DNA from: Lentimicrobiaceae bacterium
GTDB lineage: Bacteria > Bacteroidota > Bacteroidia > Bacteroidales > WCHB1-69
Assembly (NCBI GenBank): GCA_009787675.1
Contig: WQSU01000067.1
Location: 1 to 9,937 of the forward strand
Length of the DNA: 9,937 nucleotides
Direction: 5' to 3'
The notes below the pieces were generated by a model. It was given only the letters and a program-made list of their open reading frames with translations. It was not told the origin of the DNA and searched no databases. The translations under genes and the position numbers were made by a program. This document shows positions 1 through 5,814 of the stretch, piece after piece. Position 1 is the stretch's first letter, and each line of letters opens with the position of its first letter.

Positions 1-1
1 A

Positions 2-1207
2 CGCAAAGTGTTGGTGGATGTTCATAATAGAGAGATGGGAGTTTACAAAGATGGCGCAGAAGATTTAGCGGCAATACAAGGGCTGTCATTGTGGAGCACC
101 ATTGATATGCAACTGCAGGAATATGGTGAAAAGCTAATGGAAAACAAACGCGGGAGCATTGTTGCCATTGAACCTGCCACAGGCGAAATTTTGTGTATTG
201 TCTCCACGCCCACTTACGATCCAAATTTGTTGGTGGGCAGCGTGCGTGGCAAAAACTACAGCGTTTTGTTGCAAGATACTAAACGGTTACCGCTCTTTAA
301 TCGTGCGCTGATGGCAATGTACCCGCCAGGCTCTACTTTCAAACTGGCAAATGCGTTAATTGCTTTGCAGGAAGGAATTATTACGCCAAACACTTGTTAT
401 GCGTGCAACGGCGGCTACAACATGGGCTCTCACACGGTGAAATGTCACGCTCACTTCAATAATCCAAACTTGATTTACGGCATTGCAACCTCCTGTAACG
501 CCTATTTTTGCCGAGCATTGTATAATATTCTTGCTAACAAAAAGAAATACAATACGATACAGGAGTCTTACCAAGCATGGAAAGATTATATTAACAAGTT
601 GGGCTTTGGTGTTGTTTTCAATACCGACTTGCCTTATGAAGTGAAGGGGATTATTCCAAGCGTGGAGTTTTTTGATAACCGTTACCGCAAATCGTGGAAC
701 CCAAACTCAGTGATTTCTATGGGAATAGGGCAGGGGGAAGCCTCTGTTACGCCTCTTCAAATGGCAAATTTTGTAGCCATTATTGCTAATGAAGGCTTTT
801 ATTATAAACCACACGTCATAAAAGCTATAGGAACAAAGGACTCGGTGAACAGCAGATATTCCGAAAAAATAGATTGTGGTTTTGATAAAAGGCATTTTGA
901 TGCTCTGATTGAGGGAATGGAGCAGGCGGTGGTGCAAGGAACGGCAAGAATTGCGCAGATTCCCGGCATTAAAGTGCTGGGCAAAACGGGAACGGCGCAA
1001 AATCCTCATGGCAAAGATCATTCCGTGTTTGTGAGCATTGCGCCTAAGGAAGAACCTAAAATTGTGGTATTCTGTTTGGTGGAAAATGGTGGTTTTGGCG
1101 CTACCGTTGCTGCCCCAATTGCCAGCTTAATTACTGAGTTCTACCTCAATAGAGAAGTGAAAAGAAAAGACCTTGAACAACGCATCGTCTCCATGTCAAC
1201 ATTATAG
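2..1207 (+). CDS. mrdA: Penicillin-binding protein 2, peptidoglycan D,D-transpeptidase (5'-truncated by window edge)
   Basis: This is the C-terminal part of PBP2, which cross-links peptidoglycan during cell elongation and works with RodA in the periplasm, anchored in the inner membrane. The reading frame is open to the left edge, so the GTG at 8 is an internal Val codon and not a start; the N-terminal anchor and most of the pedestal domain lie outside the window. Numbering from codon 8, three transpeptidase motifs are intact: SxxK with the acyl-accepting Ser109 (STFK, within PPGSTFK), SxN at 162-164 (SCN), and KTGT at 326-329. The stretch VAIEPATGEIL near residues 52-62 is typical of class B PBPs just before the transpeptidase domain. 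The gene is followed after 3 nt by rodA, the usual pairing for elongation PBP2 as opposed to the division PBP3. I see no damage in the visible part. Confidence 0.95.
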   Translation, partial: RKVLVDVHNREMGVYKDGAEDLAAIQGLSLWSTIDMQLQEYGEKLMENKRGSIVAIEPATGEILCIVSTPTYDPNLLVGSVRGKNYSVLLQDTKRLPLFNRALMAMYPPGSTFKLANALIALQEGIITPNTCYACNGGYNMGSHTVKCHAHFNNPNLIYGIATSCNAYFCRALYNILANKKKYNTIQESYQAWKDYINKLGFGVVFNTDLPYEVKGIIPSVEFFDNRYRKSWNPNSVISMGIGQGEASVTPLQMANFVAIIANEGFYYKPHVIKAIGTKDSVNSRYSEKIDCGFDKRHFDALIEGMEQAVVQGTARIAQIPGIKVLGKTGTAQNPHGKDHSVFVSIAPKEEPKIVVFCLVENGGFGATVAAPIASLITEFYLNREVKRKDLEQRIVSMSTL

Positions 1208-1210
1208 ATT

Positions 1211-2461
1211 ATGATTAAAGAAGTTCAACTTGGTGGTTCAAATAATTTTGATATACAACTCATCCTGTATTACTTAGCGCTGATTTTTGTAGGCTGGATT
1301 ACTATTTTTTCTACGTCATACAATCCGGCGGCCGCAGATTTCTTTAGCCTGTCGAATGCTTATACAAGGCAACTTGTTTTTATTGGGTCGTCGTTTTTCA
1401 TTGCCATACTAATTCTCTTAATGAAAGGACAATACTATTCCTTTTGGGCATATCCAATCTATTTACTTTGTTTGTTGCTTATGATTGCGGTGCTCTTTTT
1501 TGGAACAGAGATTTCGGGGGCGCACGCATGGATTAAAATCGGCAATTTTAGCATACAACCCGCTGAATTTTGCAAGTTTACCACAGCACTCGCATTGGCG
1601 AAATTTTTTAGCGAAGGAAAAACATTGCAACAAAAAAGAAATACTTGGATTATTGCTTCTGCACTCATTTTTGTCCCTATTTTTTTTATCCTGCTTCAAA
1701 AAGATACAGGTTCGGCGCTGGTGTTTCTTTCATTCATTTTTTTGTTTTACAGAATTGGCTTAACTGGCTGGATATTAGTAGTTGGTGGCACTGCGACAGC
1801 GCTTTTCCTGTTCACCCTGTTTTTTAAGGAAATCTATGCTGTTGCGCTGGTTACAACAGTGTTTATATTCTGTTGGATATGGCATAAAAAAAATAAAAAG
1901 AAACTCATTCGGAATGCGATTGTGTATGTGTCGGCATTAATCCTCATTGCAGGCGTTAACTGGGCTTATAACAACATGTTACAACAACACCAAAAAACGC
2001 GCATTGACATATTATTGGGAAAAGTGGACGATCCGCAAGGTACCGGCTACAACCTCAACCAGTCGAAAATTGCTATTGGTTCGGGAGGATTACTTGGAAA
2101 GGGCTACCGCAACGGTACACAAACCAAACTGAACTTTGTGCCAGAACAGCACACTGACTTTATTTTCTGCGGCATTGGCGAAGAGTGGGGGTTTTTGGGA
2201 AGTTTAATGATATGTTTTTTGTTTACAGGTTTGGTTCTAAGAATTTTACGACTTTCGGAACGACAGCGTGACCCGTTTGTAAAATATTATGGATATGGCA
2301 TTGCAGGTATTATTTTCTTCCATTTTTTTATTAATATTGGAATGACCATTGGATTGTTGCCTACTATTGGCATTCCTTTGCCGTTGATAAGCTACGGCGG
2401 TTCATCTTTGTGGGCGTTTACTATTATGATTTTTGTGTTTATTAAGATGGACTACAGATAA
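1211..2461 (+). CDS. rodA: RodA, SEDS-family peptidoglycan glycosyltransferase
   Basis: RodA polymerises lipid II into glycan strands in the inner membrane as part of the elongation (rod) complex, paired with PBP2. The 416-residue protein is strongly hydrophobic throughout, as expected for about ten membrane segments, and of normal length. Family signatures are visible: SKIAIGSGG at 285-293 followed by GKGYRNGTQ, then PEQHTDFIF, whose Asp316 matches the essential extracellular Asp of RodA proteins (Asp262 in E. coli), and the C-terminal SEDS signature at 375-399 beginning NIGMTIGLLP and ending in SYGGSS. The HTDF context favours RodA over FtsW. The ATG start is 3 nt after the mrdA stop, so the two are almost certainly co-transcribed and translationally close. 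No promoter of its own is seen. A long AT-rich spacer follows, so the operon probably ends here, although I found no convincing GC-rich terminator. Confidence 0.95.
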   Translation: MIKEVQLGGSNNFDIQLILYYLALIFVGWITIFSTSYNPAAADFFSLSNAYTRQLVFIGSSFFIAILILLMKGQYYSFWAYPIYLLCLLLMIAVLFFGTEISGAHAWIKIGNFSIQPAEFCKFTTALALAKFFSEGKTLQQKRNTWIIASALIFVPIFFILLQKDTGSALVFLSFIFLFYRIGLTGWILVVGGTATALFLFTLFFKEIYAVALVTTVFIFCWIWHKKNKKKLIRNAIVYVSALILIAGVNWAYNNMLQQHQKTRIDILLGKVDDPQGTGYNLNQSKIAIGSGGLLGKGYRNGTQTKLNFVPEQHTDFIFCGIGEEWGFLGSLMICFLFTGLVLRILRLSERQRDPFVKYYGYGIAGIIFFHFFINIGMTIGLLPTIGIPLPLISYGGSSLWAFTIMIFVFIKMDYR

Positions 2462-2616
2462 AAAATCATCATTACTCTACTTAATTTTATCTTTTGAAAA
2501 ATATCTTCAATGGTTTTAAAAAATGGCATATAATATTTTTTTTTTATAAATAATATCTTTTCTTGTAAAATTTTTTTGTAAAAAAATTACATACAAATGT
2601 GTTACTAAAAAAATAA
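2462..2616. other. AT-rich intergenic spacer downstream of rodA
   Basis: No gene is seen in this stretch. It is dominated by A and T runs. The only structure I find is an imperfect inverted repeat: TGTAAAATTTTTTT at 2564-2577 faces AAAAAAATTACA at 2580-2591, with a 2-nt bulge on the left arm. It has almost no G or C and essentially no loop, so it is at best a weak terminator or a composition artefact. The base composition contrasts with the preceding rodA and suggests a junction between core and accessory DNA. Confidence 0.5.
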
Positions 2617-2730
2617 TTTTAGGATTTATCAAACATAACAATTCCTAAATCATCACATAATTAGTTTGTTTTAGGATTTGCAGCGCAAAAAAAATCCTAA
2701 AATATTATTTTTTTTCGAATTTTAGGATTT
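2617..2730. repeat. Phased array of TTTTAGGATTT words in alternating orientation (candidate operator array)
   Basis: Five copies of one 11-bp word lie in this stretch. Direct copies TTTTAGGATTT are at 2617-2627, 2669-2679 and 2720-2730. An exact inverted copy AAATCCTAAAA is at 2692-2702, and a degenerate inverted copy AATTCCTAAAT (9 of 11 matching) is at 2640-2650. Both inverted copies sit at the same offset (23 nt, start to start) from the preceding direct copy, and direct copies are 52 and 51 nt apart. The stretch can therefore be read as two imperfect repeats of about 51 bp plus the start of a third. The last copy ends 6 nt before the proposed -7 box of the ATPase gene. The arrangement suggests binding sites for a regulator, possibly the ATPase itself through its winged-helix-like region; that link is inference. 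Confidence 0.75.
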
Positions 2731-2735
2731 TATTC

Positions 2736-2743
2736 TATTTTCG
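2736..2743 (+). promoter_or_regulatory. Candidate Bacteroidota -7 box for the ATPase gene
   Basis: TATTTTCG differs at one position from the Bacteroidota consensus TAnnTTTG and ends 5 nt before the ATG at 2748. A start about 7 nt downstream would give a leaderless or nearly leaderless transcript. No clear TTTG is seen at -33; a T-run ending in TTTTCG at about 2711-2716 occupies that place. The last TTTTAGGATTT copy falls between the two. Confidence 0.4.
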
Positions 2744-2747
2744 CCGC

Positions 2748-3965
2748 ATGAAAAATGTTATACGTCATAGTTATTTGGAAACTTTATCGCGGTTTTGTGA
2801 CAAAAACTTAATCAAAGTAATCACCGGCGTGAGACGTGTTGGAAAATCAACACTCATGCAACAGTTTCAAGATTTGCTCATGGAAAAGAATCCTGAAATA
2901 TCTTTGCTCTCCATTAATCTCGACATCCCTGAATATCGTTTTTTAGCAGAAAAAAGCTGGAAAGATCTATATGATTTCATTACTAAAGCCCTCCATCCCA
3001 ATAAAATGAATTATATTTTTCTTGATGAAATTCAGAATGTTACTGAGTTTGAAAAACTTTTGGAAGGATTGTTTGTGCAACCCAATATTGACTTATATGT
3101 TACCGGTTCTAATGCCTACCTGCTATCGAGCGAATTGGCAACACTGCTCACCGGAAGAACTTACGAAATCAACCTTTTACCGTTTTCTTTTGCTGAATAT
3201 TTGAAATTATCAGGGAAACAGGAAAATCTCAATAAAGCTTTTGTCGATTACATGCGAATAGGCGGATTTCCTGAAGCTATTAAACTCTCCGTAACAAACC
3301 CTGTTTATACATATCAATATCTGCAAAGTGTTTATAACAATATTTACAGAAATGATATTTTGAAACGCTTTAAGATATATTCTGAATCTTCATATCAAGC
3401 GGTTGTGAATTATCTGATAAATACTATAGGATCGTCTGTTTCTTCAGGAAATATTGCAAAAACACTGACGGCAAACGGAGCAAAAACCGATAACAAGTCG
3501 GTATCTCGATATATCGAAATGTTAGTGGATGCATTTTTATTTTATAAGGTAAATCGCTATGATATTAAAGGTAAGCAATTGCTGGCAACACAGGAAAAAT
3601 ATTATTCCGTGGATACCGGTTTCCGAAATGCTTTACTTGGAAAAGAACTGACAAGCAATTCGGGACATTTGCTCGAAAATATAATTTATTTAGAATTGCT
3701 TAGGCGGCGTAATCAAGTTTGGATAGGTAAAGCCGACCTTGCCGAAGTTGATTTTGTTGTAAGGAACGAAGAGGGCTATCTGCAATATATTCAAGTATCG
3801 CAAACTGTTCAAAACCCTGACACTTTAGCGCGCGAACTGGCTCCTTTCGACAGGATTAACGACCATAACGAAAAAATACTCATCACAATGGATTATGAAA
3901 CAGGATCCCGAAATGGTGTGAAGCAAGTTAATGCCATTGATTGGTTGTTAAAAGACTCTCAATAA
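2748..3965 (+). CDS. AAA_14/DUF4143-type P-loop ATPase with degenerate nuclease-like C-terminal domain
   Basis: A 405-residue cytoplasmic protein of a family common and multi-copy in Bacteroidota; no established function is known to me. N-terminal ATPase: Walker A GVRRVGKST at 27-35, Walker B YIFLDEIQ at 89-96 (Asp93, Glu94), then VTGSNAYLLSSELATLL from 118 and LTGRTYEI, LLPFSFAEY to about 151, all typical of the family. Residues of about 215-280 resemble a winged helix (SSGNIAKTL, then NKSVSRYIEML). The C-terminal DUF4143 region has a PD-(D/E)XK-like pattern: Asp335 in EVDFVV, then YIQVS at 347-351, where Gln349 and Ser351 occupy the places of the usual acidic residue and Lys, so cleavage activity is doubtful. 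Length is normal and the gene looks intact. It sits between cell-wall genes and an efflux pump with its own upstream repeat array, which suggests an independently inserted accessory gene. Confidence 0.85.
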   Translation: MKNVIRHSYLETLSRFCDKNLIKVITGVRRVGKSTLMQQFQDLLMEKNPEISLLSINLDIPEYRFLAEKSWKDLYDFITKALHPNKMNYIFLDEIQNVTEFEKLLEGLFVQPNIDLYVTGSNAYLLSSELATLLTGRTYEINLLPFSFAEYLKLSGKQENLNKAFVDYMRIGGFPEAIKLSVTNPVYTYQYLQSVYNNIYRNDILKRFKIYSESSYQAVVNYLINTIGSSVSSGNIAKTLTANGAKTDNKSVSRYIEMLVDAFLFYKVNRYDIKGKQLLATQEKYYSVDTGFRNALLGKELTSNSGHLLENIIYLELLRRRNQVWIGKADLAEVDFVVRNEEGYLQYIQVSQTVQNPDTLARELAPFDRINDHNEKILITMDYETGSRNGVKQVNAIDWLLKDSQ

Positions 3966-3984
3966 CTTAATTGTAAAAAGACTC

Positions 3985-5322
3985 ATGCCACCCCTTAAGA
4001 AATTTGTCCCCTACTATAAACGCAACCTTGCACTCGCATTCCCCATCATTTTGGCTCAAGTGGGGCAAGCCACCGTTTCTTTAGCCGATACTTTTATGGT
4101 AGGGATTTTGGGAACGGCAGAGTTGGCAGCCGTTGCGTTTGCCAACTCCATATTTATGTTAGTGTTTATTCTTGGATTAGGCTTTTCTTTGGGGCAAACG
4201 CCACACGTGGGAAAAGCGTACGGAAAAAAACAATGGTGGAAAATTGGGACGTTCTTTCAAAATGCATTGTTAATCAATGCAGTGTTAGGTGTTTTGGTGT
4301 TTGGTGCAGTGCGGCTGTTACAACCGTTTCTCTATCAATTGAATCAACCTGAACACGTGGTTACATTAGCTATCCCTTACTATAATTGGCTGTTACTCTC
4401 CGTTATTCCTCTTTTTATTTTTTTCTCTTGCCGTCAATTTACTGAGGGTGTTGGCAATACAAAAATTGCCATGTGGGTTACTTTAGCCGGCAACGTCGTT
4501 AACATTGTATTAAACTATTTGTTGATTTTCGGCAAGTGTGGCTGTCCTGCATTGGGCGTAGAAGGCGCCGGAATCACCACCTTGATTGTGAGAATTTTGA
4601 TGACTATGGCTTTTGTTATCCTCATATTCAGGCATCAAGCGTTGAAGAAGTTTACGCAATATTTCTCATGGAAAAACTTTCATTTTCCTGCCATAAAACG
4701 ATTGATTGCCACCGGCTTTCCCATTTCGGGGCAACTCATCGTGGAGGTGCTGGCATTCAGTTTCAGCGCCATCATGATTGGATGGATTAACGAGGTGAAT
4801 TTGGCTGCACATCAAATTGTATTGCAAATGGCATCCACTACCTTTTTGGTGGGCGTGGGAGTAGGCTCTGCATGCACCATCCGCATTTCGCACCAGTTTG
4901 GCTCTAAACATTACAAAGCCACACGCATGGCTTCCATCGCCTCGTTGCACCTCGTTTCTGCATTTATGGCAATTACGGCAATAGGGTTTATTGTCTTGAG
5001 ATACCAAATTCCAACGTGGTTCTCCTCCGACCCAGAAGTGATTGTGGTAGCCGCACAACTTTGCATTATTGCAGGTATCTTCCAACTTTTCGACGGCTGG
5101 CAAACGGTGGGATTAGCTACCTTGCGCGGCTTGACTGATGTTACCTTCGCCATGTTTATCGCATTTACTTCCTATCTCGCTATTGCCCTGCCTATTGGCT
5201 ATCTGCTTGGGTTTGTGCTTCACTTTGGTAGCGTGGGGGTGTGGACTGGTCTCTGCATTGGCTTAATGATTGCCGCGGTGGCGTATAGACTACGATTTTT
5301 GTATTTTATGAGGAAGTATTGA
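3985..5322 (+). CDS. NorM-type MATE family cation-coupled multidrug efflux transporter
   Basis: A 445-residue inner-membrane protein of normal MATE length with hydrophobic segments throughout, consistent with twelve helices in two homologous halves (about 15-175 and 235-400). MATE proteins export cationic drugs, dyes or metabolites in exchange for Na+ or H+. The first half opens with FPIILAQVGQATVSLADTFMVG. Three acidic residues match, each one position earlier, those known from Vibrio cholerae NorM (Asp36, Glu255, Asp371): Asp35 in LADTFMVG, Glu254 in QLIVEVLAF, and Asp370 in FQLFDGWQ followed by LRGLTD. This supports the NorM branch and an intact cation site; the real substrate cannot be told. 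It begins 19 nt after the ATPase stop, and no promoter box is obvious in that gap, so it may be co-transcribed with the ATPase. An A-rich stretch (TAAAAAG) precedes the ATG. Confidence 0.92.
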   Translation: MPPLKKFVPYYKRNLALAFPIILAQVGQATVSLADTFMVGILGTAELAAVAFANSIFMLVFILGLGFSLGQTPHVGKAYGKKQWWKIGTFFQNALLINAVLGVLVFGAVRLLQPFLYQLNQPEHVVTLAIPYYNWLLLSVIPLFIFFSCRQFTEGVGNTKIAMWVTLAGNVVNIVLNYLLIFGKCGCPALGVEGAGITTLIVRILMTMAFVILIFRHQALKKFTQYFSWKNFHFPAIKRLIATGFPISGQLIVEVLAFSFSAIMIGWINEVNLAAHQIVLQMASTTFLVGVGVGSACTIRISHQFGSKHYKATRMASIASLHLVSAFMAITAIGFIVLRYQIPTWFSSDPEVIVVAAQLCIIAGIFQLFDGWQTVGLATLRGLTDVTFAMFIAFTSYLAIALPIGYLLGFVLHFGSVGVWTGLCIGLMIAAVAYRLRFLYFMRKY

Positions 5323-5419
5323 TATTTTTACTTTGCAAATCTACTGCTAATCCAACCTAATTTATAGGTGTCTGGACTTGTGATTTCGTTTTTATATATT
5401 GATTCATAAACTTCACTTT
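5323..5419. other. Intergenic DNA, no feature recognised
   Basis: No gene, hairpin terminator or convincing promoter was found between the MATE stop codon and the terminal-repeat-like sequences. TACTTTGC at about 5330 resembles a -7 box but has one base too few between TA and TTTG. Counting the IS relic further right, 5323-5814 is the longest stretch of the window without an intact gene. Confidence 0.5.
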
Positions 5420-5467
5420 TAACCTGAGTTCCGTTTAAGCAAACCAGTAACCTGAGTTCGGGATAAG
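5420..5467 (+). repeat. Two tandem copies of a terminal-repeat-like 20-mer (IS left-end relic)
   Basis: TAACCTGAGTTC occurs at 5420-5431 and again at 5448-5459, in the same orientation and 28 nt apart. Extended to 20 nt (5420-5439 and 5448-5467, both ending in AAG), the copies agree at 17 positions. The second copy lies about 100 nt before the decayed transposase start, which suits the left end of a small IS. No inverted partner (GAACTCAGGTTA) is present downstream, so the right end has been lost. That these are IS ends is inferred from position and not from a database match. Confidence 0.5.
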
Positions 5468-5506
5468 AAAAAAGTAAAAAATGGTTGCATAATTAAAAAT
5501 TTTTAT

Positions 5507-5514
5507 TATCTTTT
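5507..5514 (+). promoter_or_regulatory. Probable relic of the transposase promoter -7 box
   Basis: TATCTTTT is one base from the TAnnTTTG consensus, with a TTG at 5485-5487 located 19 nt upstream, the spacing expected for a Bacteroidota -33 element. It lies between the terminal-repeat-like copies and the transposase remnant, where an IS promoter would be. It is probably non-functional or weak. Confidence 0.3.
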
Positions 5515-5550
5515 TGGTTGAATATCAACAAATTAATAAACATTTCGATT

Positions 5551-5731
5551 GTGCAAACCAAAGACAAAATTATTGAAATTTTCTGCATTGCAGAAGATTT
5601 TTGCAAAGAATTCTCTCAAGAAATTAAAAAACATCAATTAAAGCCCAACGATGGCAAAAAGCATTGTAGGCGCTCCTTGTAAATGTGGTAAAGAAAGTGG
5701 TGAAGCTATAACCCATTATTTAAAATTTTAA
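5551..5731 (+). pseudogene. Decayed N-terminal fragment of a probable IS982-family transposase
   Basis: From the GTG at 5551 one frame reads VQTKDKIIEIFCIAEDFCKE, continues with EIKKH and NDGKKH, and stops at 5680-5682 after 43 codons. The pattern of EIFCIxDDFCKEF, then KKH, then GKK is what I recall from the N-terminus of Bacteroidota IS982-family transposases. The homology then seems to continue in another frame (from about 5651, ending at the TAA at 5729-5731), where APCKCG...EAIT can be read as a damaged form of a CKMSxSExxTI-like segment. The rest of the roughly 300-residue transposase, including its catalytic residues, is absent. Alternative: a short hypothetical gene, which I think unlikely given the frameshift and the repeat copies upstream. 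The family name rests on memory of the motif. Confidence 0.6.
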
Positions 5732-5775
5732 TGCTGTTGTCCTGTTTGCTCACTACACCCCTACCAATATTATCA

Positions 5776-5783
5776 TATATTTG
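5776..5783 (+). promoter_or_regulatory. Bacteroidota -7 promoter box for the TonB-dependent receptor gene
   Basis: TATATTTG matches the consensus TAnnTTTG exactly and is followed by C. A start about 7 nt downstream would leave a leader of about 25 nt before the ATG at 5815, an ordinary length. The nearest upstream TTTG (5745-5748) is 27 nt away, too far for a standard -33 element, so the promoter may be weak or may need an activator. Confidence 0.55.
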
Positions 5784-5814
5784 CGCCCTTAATTTTGTTT
5801 AACAACATTTGTTT

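Noticed and set aside
707..1021. Antisense open frame of 104 codons opposite mrdA
   Set aside because: It lies opposite the transpeptidase domain, including the KTGT region, shows no recognisable motif and has no supporting signals.
1485..2132. Alternative-frame open frames on the + strand within rodA (1485-1763, 1645-1827, 1947-2132)
   Set aside because: RodA is continuous and intact across this span with all its signatures, so these are frame shadows.
2564..2591. Inverted repeat TGTAAAATTTTTTT / AAAAAAATTACA as a rodA terminator
   Set aside because: It consists almost only of A and T with a bulge and a 2-nt loop, so it would not be a stable hairpin and is readily explained by composition.
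4666..5103. Antisense open frame of 145 codons opposite the MATE gene, rich in Cys and His
   Set aside because: It is fully overlapped by a well-supported MATE coding region with its conserved acidic residues, has no promoter or start context, and its composition is what the complementary strand of a membrane-protein gene gives.
5323..5345. TACTTTGC just after the MATE gene as a promoter
   Set aside because: It has one base too few between TA and TTTG, lacks a -33 partner, and no gene follows it before the IS remnant.
5651..5731. A 26-codon ORF with a CxC motif (MAKSIVGAPCKCG) as a possible small zinc-binding protein
   Set aside because: It overlaps the transposase remnant in a shifted frame, and its residues can be read as the frameshifted continuation of that transposase. 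There is no start context or promoter of its own.
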